This document shows positions 23,601 to 37,459 of a stretch of DNA of 64,000 nucleotides, piece after piece. Source of the stretch: Apostichopus japonicus (Eukaryota; Echinodermata; Holothuroidea; Aspidochirotida; Stichopodidae); the NCBI RefSeq assembly GCF_037975245.1, contig NC_092565.1, positions 23,745,999 to 23,809,998 on the forward strand. The letters run 5' to 3'. Every line of letters begins with the position of its first letter. Positions within the stretch are counted from its first letter, which is position 1. The position numbers were made by a program, and so were the translations under genes. The notes under the pieces are model-generated. The model saw only the letters and a program-made list of their open reading frames with translations. It did no database searches and was not told the DNA's origin.

Positions 23601-25774
23601 TATACGTCCCAATTAATTTAACCGTAGTTTTGCCCTCAATCCTTGGCCGCTACATCTTCGAATGATATCCGAGATGCGTTCTTTACGACGTCAGTGAGCG
23701 ATTGTGACGTCATTACTTGACGGTTTCGAAAGCGTACATATTGGGGGAGACGTGAGCAGTCTATTCATTTTTCGTGACATATCATTCCGGTTTTTGAGTT
23801 GTCGGAAATGAACTTCAAGTAGTAAAGACACTCAATTTACTCTTTTAATGAATGCTTTTCTCTTCTTTTTCTTTCTTTGGAGCGAGAAAGCTATTTGGGG
23901 GATCAATCAAGAAAAGGTCACCAAGGGTATTCCCCAAAGTTGGAGCATCGTAAAAAAAAACTTTAAAAAATGGGAAGTTTTCTAAAGCTTACTTTCCTGC
24001 AGGGAGACCATTTTGTGGCCGTCCAATTTCTTCTTAGATTCTGAGATGAACTAAACAGACAATTCAACGTCACAGTAAGGGAAATACTTCAAATGTATAG
24101 CACAAAACCTGAATGTTAAAGTTCAGCAAACTTGAATGCGGTTCAAGAATATCTAACGGGTTAAGAGGTGGGTTGATCAACACACAAGAAATATTCTACA
24201 CGTATAACGGTCAATGTCTTGAAAACCAACATAGTGATTACCGAGCATGTATGACCGTTCTTTATTTGCTGCGCTATTACAATTCAATTTGTGCTTCAAA
24301 TTCAGCCTTTTAATGATTATATCAGTAAATTTTCTAAGCAGTCTACGATAATTTGTTTATTTCATGAATTGAAAACATGTAACGTTATCGCTTGAGTATA
24401 ATTTATATATAACGGACGGGTGCACCCCTCCCCTCCCCTCCCCCACCTAACCTCTATACTCTAATTCACATTCCGATTCCGACTATACCCAGATTAAAGC
24501 GCAAACTTTTTTCAATTTGCATCCCAAAGTCACCAAACGAAATAATTCCGCGAAACCTAAAGAACGATGCCTTTAGATGGTCCTCCTTCCAACTCCCCAC
24601 GCTCACCCCACCTTCACCCCACCCACGGATATACATAAATCTCCTAACCCATAGGGCAATAGAGCCCCACCCCCTTCTGCACTCCATAAGTGAACCATTT
24701 TGGCTATTCTATATTACTGCTGTTTGTTGAAACTTGTGATGAATTTATCTGGTATAGCTTTAAATATTACCAGAATATGATGCAGTATTCCCGTATACAC
24801 AACGGTACAATGGTTTCATCTTCCTTTAAAGTGTTCACTGGTCTTCCGCCGCCTGTAATTGACTTACCATCCAATTAGTGTCGTGTTTCTTAGAATAACG
24901 CTGTCTTAAAGTTAAATTCTTTTGCTTATTAAATAAGATAATTACTTTTCCAGATGTTAAAACGGCCTTGTGAAAAGTGTTTTCTTACACACATTTACAA
25001 CATTTCCTCATCTCAGTATATAAGGGCAATAAACTCGGAGAGTTATAATGAGATACATGCATTTTTGGCTCTCTCTTCATTTATTATTCATATCTAACCT
25101 TTTCTAAAGGGCAAGAAATGAAGGCAATCATGAGGAATGACCCTGCAGAGATATGGTTAATATTTTAGGTTGAATTTTTTCCCACCGAAGACGACCGACC
25201 ATTCACTATAAAGTGATATTCAATTCCTTGGATAGTTATATATCATGACGTCTTCCCTGGTACTTTACACTAAATGCTATCATATACGGTCAACTTTTCT
25301 CAAGTTTTAACCGTCGCAAGGGATTCGAAACTGACTTTTCAGCTTCCGGTTTAATTATCTGATTATGACTAAGACTACTTAGTAATACTATTAAGGCCAC
25401 ATCCGATTTTATTTACGTACCGTAGGTTGTGGACTATTCCGATAATGTATATAGGTTATGAAAAGGCGTTTCCCGCCCCCTCTCCCCTCCGTTTCGTCTA
25501 TTTCCCTGCACCCTCCCCCTCTTCTCTCTCGAACGAATAGAGTTAAATCTAAAGCAAATTTGATGTCCGGATTCAAGGATTGTATTACACATATTTCCCA
25601 TACACACATGTTTACTATAGTGGTATATAATAAACATTGTACCAATTTGAGCCATCCATAGCCGGAAAACGGTTTAACTAATAAATGGAATGAAAAATCC
25701 AGGGTTTTAGACTAGTTTCCTATGAGTAAACCAATTGAATATACCGATGCATGGATTATCCTTTTAAATGTATG
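20656..25774. other. No gene recognised
   Basis: AT-rich. Noted items: three related GTAAGTCATTA-type blocks at about 21570, 21614 and 21733; a G-run near 22845; paired CRE-like motifs at 23690-23712; C-rich 24425-24450. No exon pairs were found. Confidence 0.5.
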
Positions 25775-26125
25775 TTAAATTCCTATATATACATTATATA
25801 TATATATAAATATATATATATATTCTATATAAACTATATATATGCTATATATATAGTATATAAATACTGTATAAATATAATATATATATATAGTATTTAA
25901 ATAGTATATATACTATTTATATATATAAACATATACATATATATATATAAATATATATATATATAGAATATATATAATATAAATACTATATATACATATT
26001 CTATATACTATATATATATTCTATATATATACTATATATAGAATATATAGTATATATATACTATATTTAAACTATATATGTTCTAATTATATATTATAAT
26101 TATATATATATACTATTTGTATATA
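25775..26125. repeat. Complex AT-only repeat with many small palindromes
   Basis: About 350 bases are built almost only of TATATA, CTATATA, GTATATA and TTCTATATA units. Self-complementary blocks such as TATATTCTATATA and TATAGAATATA face one another. Confidence 0.9.
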
Positions 26126-27269
26126 CTAACGACTACGCATGCAACACCTGTATCCCCTAACTATAGAAGCACCTTGTTGTGTTTGGTCGTTAAGGATAAT
26201 ATTATAAAACCTAAGAAAACATTTCTCAGTTTTAGATTGTAATTGGTTAGACAAAGACACTCATCTCAGAAAAGTTCCCATCAAATGACTTTCAAGAGCA
26301 GGTGATTTAAGGAAGTTGATCAAAAATACATTTCGTCTACATTTCATTAGATCTACATTTCGTCACCCAGACACTTTTACATATCAAAGTTAATCACAAG
26401 CAGCCCCCCCCCTCTCGCCCGTCCCTCGCCCGCAAATTGTAAGAATACCAAGTTTTTGACTGAAATTTCATTTTCTTTAGATGAAAGTTGGCTATAGTCG
26501 CGTATACTTAATCACGACATTGGTATGAAATATTAGTGCAGGGCAGCGGCAAGAAATTGATTAAAAATCAACTCCGAAAACTGATATAAATCCTTTAGAC
26601 CGTCCGGCCTTTTAGAGTCTTTCACCATGACGGTATACTGGTAAACATTTACTAACTCAAATTTCGAGGCCTGTTTTAATCATCCTTATAGATTCTGGGA
26701 AGAGGTTAAACTGTTTTATCTTGAAGTAGAATAATTTATCACCAGATGTAAGACATCCTTGATAAATATAATTAAAGAAAACTGGCAGAATAAAGTAAGC
26801 TAGAGATTAAAATGTTTAGACAAACACAGACATGTGATTCTAAGAAAAGGAAATGACATGTATAAACAAATCACACATACCAATTAAAACATCTAACAGC
26901 CCTGTATTACATTCCGTCTACTGATTACGTCATCACACAGTTCAAGGAATTATACGATTTGGAATTGAAGTAAGATGAGTCGATGGTGTCATTAAATATT
27001 TATTAAAGACAACACAAGAACATTGGACAAGAAGCCCCTGATGTCGTTAAAGAAACTAAAGAGGAACATAATTTAAGCATTCCGGTGAAATTTGCATTTT
27101 TTTACGACCTCATCTCTTCGAGAAACGTTCATTTGAAATTGATTCACTGTGTACCAAAAGTGATCCTGAAGCAAAAAGATGAAATGTCATAGATGTATAA
27201 GAACAAAATAAAGTTAGGTTATGTCCTATGTAACGTTCCTGTTTTAGTTTAACATGTATAGTAAATTTA
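26126..27269. other. No gene recognised
   Basis: AT-rich sequence with a C-run near 26404. No exon or repeat was identified. Confidence 0.5.
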
Positions 27270-28650
27270 ATTAACAGGGCACGTCTGTGGTTACATCTCG
27301 TTCCTGTACACCCTTTAAATCAACAAGATATAGCCTATATGCTACGTTTCAAATGTGGCTACATCACGTTATTGCATCCCGATAATGTTTAGTCAACATT
27401 TTCAAAACAATACATTTAGCATAGCACCTTATTACGATGGTATGTCTTTGGTTACCATATATCGCGTATCTTAGCCCTTGAAGTTCACATAATGTAAATG
27501 TTACGTCTGTGACTGCATCACGTTATTGTAAATATTTAGCATAGGTCAATCTATTTAAGATGATACGTCTGTGGTTATATCGCGTACCTTTACCCTTTAA
27601 GTTCACATAATGTAAATGTTACGTCTGTGACTACATCACGTTATTGTAAACATTTAGCATAGGTCATTCTATTTAAGATGACACGTCTGTGGTTATATCG
27701 CGTATCTTAACCCTTGAAGTTCACATAATGTAAATGTTACGTCTGTGACTGCATCACGTTATTGTAAACATTTAGTATAGGTCAATCTATTTAAGATGGT
27801 ACGTCTGTGGTAATATCACGTACCTTCACCCTTTAAGTTCACATAATGTAAATACTATGTATGTGGTTACATCTGTTCCTGTACACCTTTCAAGTCGACA
27901 AGATATAACCTATATGGTACGTTGTGAATGTGGCTGTATCACGTTTTGCATCCCTTTAATGTTAAGTAATCATTTTCAAAATAATACATTTAGCATAGGT
28001 CAACCTAATAAGATGGTACGTCTGTGATTACATCGTGATCTTGTATCCCTTTAACTTAAGTCAACCTAATTAAGATGATGCGTATGTGGTTACATCGCGT
28101 ACCTGTACCCTTTAAGATGACATAATGTAAATGCTACGTCTATTGCTATATCAAGTTCTTGTATCAATTTAAAATAAATCAACATTATTAACAGGGTACA
28201 TCTGTGGTTACATCGCGGTCCTGTACCCGTTACGTCAACAGGAGCAAGGTTTTATCACGTTCTTGTATCCCTTTAACTAAAGTCAACATAAATAGCATTG
28301 CGTTCTTGTGTTCCTTTAACTTAAGTCAACATAAATACATGGCACGCCGTCTGTGGTTATATTGCGTTCTTGTGTAACTTTAACTTAAGTCAACATAGTT
28401 AACATGGCACGCCGTCTGTGGTTATATTGCGTTCTTGTATCCCTTGTAACTTAAGTCAACATAGTTAACATGGCACGTCGTCTGTGGTTATATCGCGTTC
28501 TTGTATCCCTTGTAACTTAAGTCAACATAGTTAACATGGCACGCCGTCTGTGGTTATATCGTGTTCTTGTGTCCCTGTAACTTAAGTCAACATAAATATC
28601 ATGGCACGCCGTCTGTGGTTATATCGCGTTCTTGTGTACATTTAACATAA
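27270..28650. repeat. Composite minisatellite (118-bp and about 66-bp units)
   Basis: A family of units shares TACGTCTGTGGTTATATCGCG and a TTCTTGTATCCC/TTAACTTAAGTCAACAT segment. In the left half a 118-bp higher-order unit recurs (AAGTTCACATAATG at 27481, 27599, 27717, 27835). In the right half about 66-bp units predominate (ATGGCACGCCGTCTGTGG). The units evidently share an ancestor and were amplified in different register. Confidence 0.9.
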
Positions 28651-29384
28651 ATGAACATATGATGTAGATGTTACGTCTTTGACTTTATAGTTTATTGTAT
28701 CCGCTAACTATTCGGCAGTATGCATAATCAATCATCTATATGCCTAGAGGTGGTTTTTATCGTGTTCTTGTATCCTTTCACACTATTTTGTCCTACATTT
28801 GTAGCTATTTCTCCTTCTAACTTCCCTTTAATAGAACTCAAAATTGGGAGTCAATAAATTCTCTTGCTCTTGTTTACACAAAAGGCTTCACACTATGTTA
28901 CTGTTTCCTGAATAAAATATCGGACGCTACGCACCGTTCCGCTGCCAACGTCATCGAAAGTAATTGTTAAAGGTAACATGTGTTCAAAAAAAATTATTGA
29001 AAAATAAACCCATCAACGAAGCTCTCTTTTATTTGTCACCCACTCCTTCGAGAGTGTGAAATATTTCTGTCAAGCAAGTTTGAGACCTTTGTTTGTGACG
29101 CAACTCTGTCGAGCCATGACTTAATGAAACATAAATATTATTAAGATAGAGCAGGATGGTGAAGAACATGCCTCCGATCTTCGAATCTGCCTGTGTTTCA
29201 CATTTAGAGTGACTAACAATAACCGTCGATATATTTATTGCAGACCAGTAAAGGGCAACCTAATTTATAGTGCAGGTGGCATTTTAATATTACTCTTTAT
29301 ATAAGGCATTTAATTTAGCATAATCATGATCATCTTCGTCGTCATCATCGTCATCATTGTCGTCGTCGTCACTGCTACCACTAT
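28651..29384. other. No gene recognised
   Basis: Diverged continuation of the preceding repeat to about 28760, then unique AT-rich sequence. It ends with GTCGTCATCATC triplets at 29337-29372. Confidence 0.5.
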
Positions 29385-29690
29385 CATCACTACAAAAACC
29401 ACCACCACTATCATCAGTACAAAAACCACCACCACTATCATCAGTACAAAAACCACCACCACTATCATCAGTACAAAAACCACCACCACTATCATCAGTA
29501 CAAAAACCACCACCACTATCATCAGTACAAAAACCACCACCACTATCATCAGTACAAAAACCACCACCACTATCATCACTACAAAAACCACCACCACTAT
29601 CATCACTACAAAAAACACCACCACTATCATCAGTACAAAACCACCACCACTATCATCACTACAAAAACCACTACCACTATCACTACCGTT
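29385..29690. repeat. 27-bp minisatellite
   Basis: The unit ACCACCACCACTATCATCAG plus TACAAAA is repeated about 11 times with few changes. Because 27 is a multiple of three and the unit lacks stops in several frames, long repetitive frames are open on both strands; they are artefacts of the repeat. Confidence 0.95.
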
Positions 29691-30278
29691 ATCATTATTA
29701 TTTGAAATCAAAACGAGTTTATAGCATCATCTTCATCTATCTACCAGTAGTAACCGAATGTATATTAGATCTCATATTATCTTATATTTGATCTCAGTTT
29801 AGAAATGTATCGGGAATTTACCAAAATTCAGTTAACCCGAGAACACTGCTTTAATGAACAGTGTAATGAGTGGAGGCCCCTCATTAAATTGGCTGGACTT
29901 GATTGTTTTATATACAGGGTCATTAATCAGTTTAACAAAGAGGAAAAATAGCAATAGGAAGCAGCCAAAACCTGTTCCAAGTCAAGATGTGTTAAGCATG
30001 AACTATTCACCGATGAACGTTCGTTTCGTAGTAGCCAAAACACGAAATGTGTGAAATGTCAGCCGATAAGCTAAATCAAAGCCATCCGATATGCACATTC
30101 AATATATATAACATGTTATATATGTTATATATACGCAGTTGCACCACTGAACCAGTATTCTTTTGGGATATAGTATATATGAGGGAGATGTATAATGGGT
30201 CATTTTTTGAATGACTTTCATAAATTTCTGAATGACGACTTGAAGGATGTAGAGTTTACACACACAAAAACACACACA

Positions 30279-30282
<4 letters not shown>

Positions 30283-30369
<87 letters not shown>
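30283..30369. repeat. (TA)n microsatellite
   Basis: About 43 TA dinucleotides preceded by CACA repeats. Confidence 0.98.
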
Positions 30370-30376
<7 letters not shown>

Positions 30377-30814
30377 CACTTGGGAAATTTTAATGCAACA
30401 ATTTATCTGAGTTCTTGATGCTCTTGTGCTATTATCTCCCGCATCACAATAGCGTCATCTTCCAAATTAGGTCAAGTTAACGAATAAATCAATATTCCCA
30501 CCACGGCATATGATTCTAGACATGCATGGTAGAGATATAATGTGAGTTATTTCTATTAATATTTATGCAACCATGTATTTCAGAGCATTCAAGTGCTACT
30601 TATCACATGTTTGACTTAATCTACATCGTAGAATAATGAATAAATGAATGAATAACTGAATGATTAAAGTGAGCTATATCATGGAATATCTGGCAACTCT
30701 CTTGTTATATAGAGCAGAAGAGTAGCATAGCCAGATGTGTGTTTGTGTGACTTGACTCGACTTGATCACTTGAAGTCTTGACTTGATCAAGTCTTCGGCC
30801 TTGGTGCGTTAAGG

Positions 30815-30885
30815 AACATCAAATCTATATATCTCCCAAATGGAATATAATCTTTCTTAGCTATATTTAGGGAACGTGTTCATGA
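30815..30885 (+). repeat. Dispersed repeat, copy A
   Basis: ATATCTCCCAAATGGAAT, a T-rich stretch with TTTCTTAGCT, and TTCATGA occur in the same order and spacing at 53930-53985. The shared segment is about 70 bases with several mismatches. Confidence 0.6.
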
Positions 30886-32354
30886 TTTTTTTTGTCTTCT
30901 ATCACAAATAAAACATCCTTCATGGATTTGTCTCCTTTTCATGGCTTTATTGACTATCGTCAATTCACTAACTTTCGCGTCACAAATTGAATAAAGGACA
31001 TGAACAAATTATCATTATTATTATATTTTGGCAAATACCACTGAATTTATTGACAACGTTAATTGCTATGGAATAAATTTAAGGTAATCTGTTATTGCTT
31101 ATATAAAACAATTGTTTTTTCATTTATACCGATATCCATAATGATTCTAATTCCAACACGTATAATCCTGACACAAGTGATGCAAATATCACCTCTGTGG
31201 AAATCTGTTAAAGCCTACAAAATTACCAGATACCGTGAGAGGGATTTTCGATACAAATTAGATTATGTAACTGCTGATGACATTCGGCACTGAATAAGCT
31301 TTACGCAATGAGACTGTTAATGGATTCTTGTAAAGAGCGGATATGGACAGAAAAACATTACAGTGATATTCGGTGACTGAAGTTTATTGTATGAAGTGAA
31401 AATTTGAAATCTAAATATCATCTTCATGTGTGGCGAAGATGCGAGTTATTTTTATATCAAACATCGCGGTAAAGATAAATAATGATGTTATGCTGAAAAT
31501 GTTTTCTTTTATGTTTGTAATACATATAATATTTATCTACAGAGGAAACAGTAATTTCTCATAATCAAGTTGTATTTTGACGAAATTCTGAAATACAGAG
31601 AAAATTGACAGATAAGAACACATTAACAAGTGTAACACTTTATGAGGACAAATTAAGATCATTTCAACAGGAAATCAAAACCTTTGAAGAACGTTTGCCA
31701 TTATATGACATCACTGAAGTCGGGAAGGGGTCTACAGGGAGGGGACACCACCCTCTCTTCTGGGTAATCTTTAGATGATTAAGAGTGATTAGTTTTAGGG
31801 TGATGATTAGGGGTGCTTAGATATACTTTTAGAATACTTTGCAACTTTGAATTTAATTTAATTTATGTACAGGGTTTTTCTACTTTTAAGCCCACCAATA
31901 TTGGCAACTTAGTTGTATAGTGTCGCCATTTTAAAGGTTTTGAAGAAGATTCAATATTTTCTCAGCATTTACAGTTTCTCCTCGTTTCATGGGAAGCCAT
32001 TTCGTCTTTCTTGTGAAAATTGTTAACAATCCATACTGGGTGGAGTAAACATCTCGAGGTTTATTAAGATGGTAGAGTTGTCGTTTAGGTTGATGTTTAC
32101 AATAGCCTATACACTGATTGCACCCATTCCTTGCGTAGAGAAGAAAAGATATGACTGCTGTTTTCTAGTGGGAAGATCCTCCCTCTGTATATAAATGCTC
32201 GCTTTGTGGTATATGCAACATTTATAACACAAACAGCAAAGGCCGAAGGATGGGGTGAAGATGGGGTGGGGGACGGTTGAGGGCTTCTCGTTTTCTTTTA
32301 AATTCAGATATTACAATGTCAAAGAGGTACAAAGAATTGAAAAAAAAAAGACAT

Positions 32355-32960
32355 TTCAATGTCACCTCTCTCCTTCTTCCTATTTTTCCCCACTTCCATG
32401 ATTTCTCGAGCCGGAAGAATACATTTTCTCTTTTCGTTTTTTTTTTATTTGATTTGATTTAACTTTCTTTTTTTTTTTTTTGGTGGCAATGTCAAGCCTT
32501 ATTTACATCTGCATAGACAGATGGACCCAATTTATAGAGGAATTTTTGAATAATTAACTAGTTTCCAGTCTTCAAGCTTGATGTATATGTCGTTAATGTC
32601 ATCTGTATAATACTAGAAGGAACGTAAGCGGCTTGTTGAATGGAAACGGATGAAAGGATATTTGCGACATCACCATTGAATCTTAAATTTTTTTCTCTCT
32701 CCATGATTTCTTTAGCCAGAAGAATAGATATTGTTGTTAATGCTTTTTTTTAATTATTTATTTATTTATTATTATTATTAATTTCTTCTAAAGATTTCAA
32801 AATTCGTTTATAACATATAGACAGATGGGCCCAATTTAATGAGGAAGTTTTGAATGGTTACTAACTAGTTTCAGGTCTTCACGTTTGATGACTATCGATA
32901 TTGCTATTTTCTTAGAGAGGGAAATTTAAGCGGCAGGGTGATTGTGTGGCAGAAAGTGCA
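32355..32960. repeat. Two-copy tandem duplication, period about 305 bp
   Basis: CCATGATTTCTCGAGCCGGAAGAATA at about 32396 recurs as a diverged copy at about 32701. CAGATGGACCCAATTTA...CTAGTTTCCAGTCTTCA near 32520 recurs as CAGATGGGCCCAATTTA...CTAGTTTCAGGTCTTCA near 32823. Divergence suggests an old duplication. Confidence 0.8.
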
Positions 32961-34249
32961 CATAAAGTAACTAAGGATGCCACCTTTATGGCCTCTGTGA
33001 AAACTCTGGAATTTGTTCACCCATAGAATTACTATGTAGCTTTTATATAATACACAATATAAACAGGTCGTTTTGTTGCGGTATCAAAGAGTTAGTCGTG
33101 TGCACCGAAGCTAGTTACGATTCTCGGATGAAACACGTTTGAAATTAAACAGAACTTAGTAAACGTAGAAGAAGAGGAAGCCCCTTTTTCTTTCTTTTTT
33201 CTGTCCATTGATCATTGCTTTCACATTTTATGACGTAAGGTATATCTTTATCAAATCTTTCAAAACTTTAGATAAAGACTGCTTATTCTGCGCAATGTTA
33301 TTAACATGTCAAACGGTCACATTATTCTGTCGATGTTTGCAACTTTGACATTTTCTTTGGCATTTGAACCCTATAAATCGCTGGTACCCAAACTGGGTAT
33401 AGCCAACCTTTTGAATGTCGCCAAAATACTTTGTCGCCAAGAAAAAAGTCAGAAGAATTGGAAAACATGGCCGTTATTTGTGGAATACAAAACGTGAAAA
33501 GCATCTTTCATCTATATAAGCACCATTAATCATATAAAGGTTAGTCAAATATGAGGGGGATACCTACTCTCAGTGCCCCCCCCCCCCCACCCTTCCCCAT
33601 CTAGGCCGCAACATTCGCCACTGGAGGGTCGCCAAGGTGATCAAGGTGAAATTCGTGTCACCAAGCAACGCAGAAAAGTCTGAAAGACCAGGCAGAGTTA
33701 GAAATGACTGGCATAAACAGGTTACTGTTCCATGGCTCATGTATGTATATGCAGATGTGTGTTTCATTCAGTTGATAAGGGTTATCAAATGAATAAACAA
33801 ACGGCTATGGCAAATCTTCATTGTATCTTACATAAACAATATATACATCATTTAGATTAGATTCAAAATCGTATATATGTATCAATAATCAAGCATCTTG
33901 CGTCAACGAGAAAACATCACTATAGCAACGTTTATCGGTTTTCCATTCTCGATATCTGTCCAAAAAGATAACGGGAAAATGTACTTTAATGGCGTTCGTC
34001 TTTTATCGGTTTGATTTATTGATTCAGTTTGAGATTTGATAGACTGATTCATCACAGATACAAACAAAACACCTAAGCTTTAGATAAGTTCAGTGTATCT
34101 AGATACACTATTGTTAGTACAATAATATGACATAGGGCTGCAGGGTGGATGTATGGTTTAGTTCGCTATAAATTTCGATAAAAGAACAACATTTGATGGA
34201 GACATCTTTCAGAGAAGAGACGATGCTTGGCTTGAAGGTAATTTGAAAA
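32961..34249. other. No gene recognised
   Basis: AT-rich sequence with a C-run at about 33577-33588. Short overlapping frames at 33300-33500 are not supported by motifs. Confidence 0.5.
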
Positions 34250-34760
34250 TATTTTCTGATCCGTCGCTGGGGGACTTGATGAGACTTGAAGGGAGTGTTG
34301 ATCCACTGGGCGATCATATGGAGGGAAGACTTGAACGCTTTGATCCGTCAGGAAGGAACGTGTGTGGGGGAAGTGGGGGGGGGGGCTAGATCCGTGATCC
34401 GTAACAGTGAAAGAAACTTGACGATGGACTTGATGAGATTACAGGGACACTTGAAAAAAAAAACGTTGATCCGTAAGGTGAACACGTGGAGGAGAGACAA
34501 GCGAATTGATCCGTCGGGAACACACGTGAGGGCGAGAATCTTGAATCGTAACAAGGGCGCTTGAACTGAGATACTTGACGGGAGCGCTGATCCGCTAGGT
34601 AGGTACGCGGAGGAGAAGATCTGTTAGAAAGGCGGGATGATTTTCACGAGATTATATTCGTAACAGGGTCACTTGAGAACACCTAACGCGAATCTTGATC
34701 TTCGTGCGAGGGGCAGAAACTTGAAGAGAGCGACATGTAATCCGTCAGACATGTAAAGGA
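34250..34760. repeat. Degenerate minisatellite, period about 40 bp
   Basis: TTGATCCGT-type cores recur at about 34259, 34299, 34339, 34389, 34469, 34508, 34543 and 34584, with weaker copies to 34740, and alternate with ACTTGA and GGAGG(A)GA segments. The array is strongly diverged, with a G-run near 34375-34385. Confidence 0.7.
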
Positions 34761-37459
34761 AAGACGAGAACCATATGGGGGAGGGGGTGGGGGGGGGGGT
34801 CTTAACAGGACCAGTGAAGCAGAGGCGAGACTCTTGCATAAAGGTCTGGGGATACCTATATAATGATAACACCGGTCAGTGTTTGTGGCAAATTAATTAT
34901 TCTTGTACAACCCAACTTATTTACACTTATCTCACCATATACTCACTGTGTAGTAATCGGGTGAAGGAAGTTACGAAATTCCAAATTTAGTGAGTCGATC
35001 GGTGAAAATTTAGACCAAATACGCCCTCCGTACACAGAGGTCCTCTAAAAATATATAAATTACACGAAAAGCAAATTTTGACGTTATATCCAAAACAATC
35101 TCAGTTAAAAGTTTCGACAAAATTCGTGCAAAACATGTTTGCTCCAAACGAAAACAATTTGTAATTTATGGTGCTTTTAATACTCAAAGCAAGATATTTT
35201 GAACTCTCACACGAAACGGATAAACAACGTAAATAGGTCTCTAAGGAATTCAAAGTAATGACGGGTAAAACTTGTTGAGAAAAAGAATCAGGTATCCAAA
35301 AAAAAACTACGTAACAATCTATATGGTAATCATTTAAAATACGGATAGAGAGTTTTTAGGGCGTATCATCACTATATATCATCCTTCTAAACGTGACTGA
35401 ACAAAGTCACGACGAAAGACATATTATATCACATATAGTCGTAAAGTATATCATATATGCAACAGCCTGGAAGTGTTACATTCTCTATTTTAGTTACAGA
35501 AAATGTTGAATCCGGGATATTGTTCACTTGAAAATGTTGAATCCGGGACATTGTTCGCGTTTGAAAACGCTAAGAGGATCATGATCTTATGTTTCCTATG
35601 AGAGTTATAACGAATAACGCTAACCCCGGACGCGGCTGCATTTGATAACGGTTATTGTATCAATGTCAAACGAGGGAGAATTGCCGAGTTACGGAGAGGT
35701 GACAATCTTTGTTTACAATATCAATTAGCTAAAAATAGTAATACAGTGCACCCGCCTTTTGACTCGCGTATGTCCTTTATATGCGGAAGTGACGGGACAA
35801 ATATACGGGTCACGTGATGCCCCGATCGTTCACACTATAATTTTGTTCGCTCTTGCTGGGCCAGGATCCTCCTTGAGAAGGGAGATCATGATTGCGGGGT
35901 CTGATCATGATCAGGTCATGCTTGCGGGGTCTGATCCTTCAGGGTACGCGAGCGTCCACACAAAGAAGTAACACTTGTCCTTATATCAGATAATCAGATC
36001 CTATTTACACTCTCAGATTTAGAAAACGAGCTATCGTGAAGACTACGACCATTCCGTGTGCAGTGATATAACTACACAAGTGAATTATTTAAACTACTTT
36101 TTATAACTTATGTCGATGTGATCCAATTGACGGAGATTTTACGCTGATCTGTTCTTTTCCCCCTTCTCAAATATTGATCGTTACCATCGCCAATCGTCAC
36201 CTCCTCATCCTACTCCTCCCCCTCCTCTGCTTCCTCCTCATCGTCATCATCGTCTTCATCGTCGTCGCCCTTGATCGCCTTTGTCATGTTTATTGCAAAT
36301 CACAGCGTCACCATCACATATACCGGTGACGTAACCATCACCATAATGATCGGCCATCATTATAGGCACCGTCTTTAGCTATAACCATAAATAACATTAT
36401 TATAGCATTGTCGTCATCAACATATGTCGATAATCACCATCGTCGTCACTTTCGTCTTCCCAAACAACATTTCAACGCAATATTAGACATCGGTACCGCC
36501 ATCACGTCGGTATGACGGTCAATTGCTATGACGGTCGATCGATATGACGGTCGATTGGTGGACCGCGAATTTGGTCCACTCTATATGCTTTCTGACATAA
36601 TCAAACTTACAGCAGGAATCGGAGTTTAATTCATTTCCAAGAATCACCCTTAAAAAATCATATGTACACATGGATAATATACAGTCTCAAACAAGAAGAT
36701 AGCCCCCCCCCTACCCCTGTATTATAATAACAGATTAAAAAAAGATAAGTCGACACCTTGGCATTCAATATTATATTACCAGACATGAAAGGTTTCATTG
36801 CGTCATTAAACAAGAACTTAAAGAGCAAAAGAATAAATAAGTAGAAATTAAAAAACACATTTTAATTGTAACGACATTATGATACACGTCAGATCTAGGT
36901 GGTAGACTTTTGAAATGTCAGCCAAGATAGAGCCTGGACACGAAAACGAAACAAGCATGATCCACTCTCAAGCCCAGTGTCCTTATAAAACGAGACTGTA
37001 ACTATGGGTGATTTATGTGGCTCTCTGAAAACCGCATAGAGGTAAACACATACATAATGCAGTTAACTCCATAGCACATATACACAGCTGACATCAACTT
37101 GTAACAAGCTGAATGGTATAGGATGTTGTGACCAGTCGTTTCATTCAATCTACTACACCACTGAAGTTCCTTTACTGAGCGTACTATTAAAAGCTTCTGG
37201 GTTTATATAGGTTATATACTGCTCACTGATGGCGGGAAAATATCGTCTGCTCCATGTCTGTTTGACGTGCATTCCATAAAATAATGTAATTGGTTATTAA
37301 ACTGGAACGTTAAAATGTCTCGGTCGTGAGCATTTCAACCAGGGAGTTATCAGACCGATTACAGCCACTGATTCAACACGTCATTAGAGATCATTGACAG
37401 CGTCAATGCAATTAACATTACAAACATAACACATATTTATCGACAGTTTTTTCCTCTGA
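34761..37459. other. No gene recognised
   Basis: Holds G-rich 34776-34799, a short direct duplication of CATG(A/C)TTGCGGGGTCTGATC at about 35886-35935, CT/TCG-rich sequence at 36195-36275, and repeated TATGACGGTCGAT at about 36530-36555. No exon was identified. Confidence 0.5.

Larger units (their letters stand above)
29691..32354. other. No gene recognised
   Basis: Unique AT-rich sequence with a small palindrome ATATAACATGTTATAT at about 30106-30122 and a TA tract (separate entry). A CTTGACTTGATCAAGTC palindromic stretch lies near 30775-30795. A dispersed repeat at 30815-30885 also occurs near 53.9 kb. Confidence 0.5.

Noticed and set aside
29310-29791. Repetitive frames on both strands (Thr/Ile or Pro/Ser or Val/Met rich)
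   Set aside because: Products of the 27-bp minisatellite; frames stay open because 27 is divisible by three.
31063-31293. Frame resembling a receptor transmembrane segment (FSFIPISIMILIP)
   Set aside because: No ATG at the start, no following helix or conserved receptor motif, no splice support.
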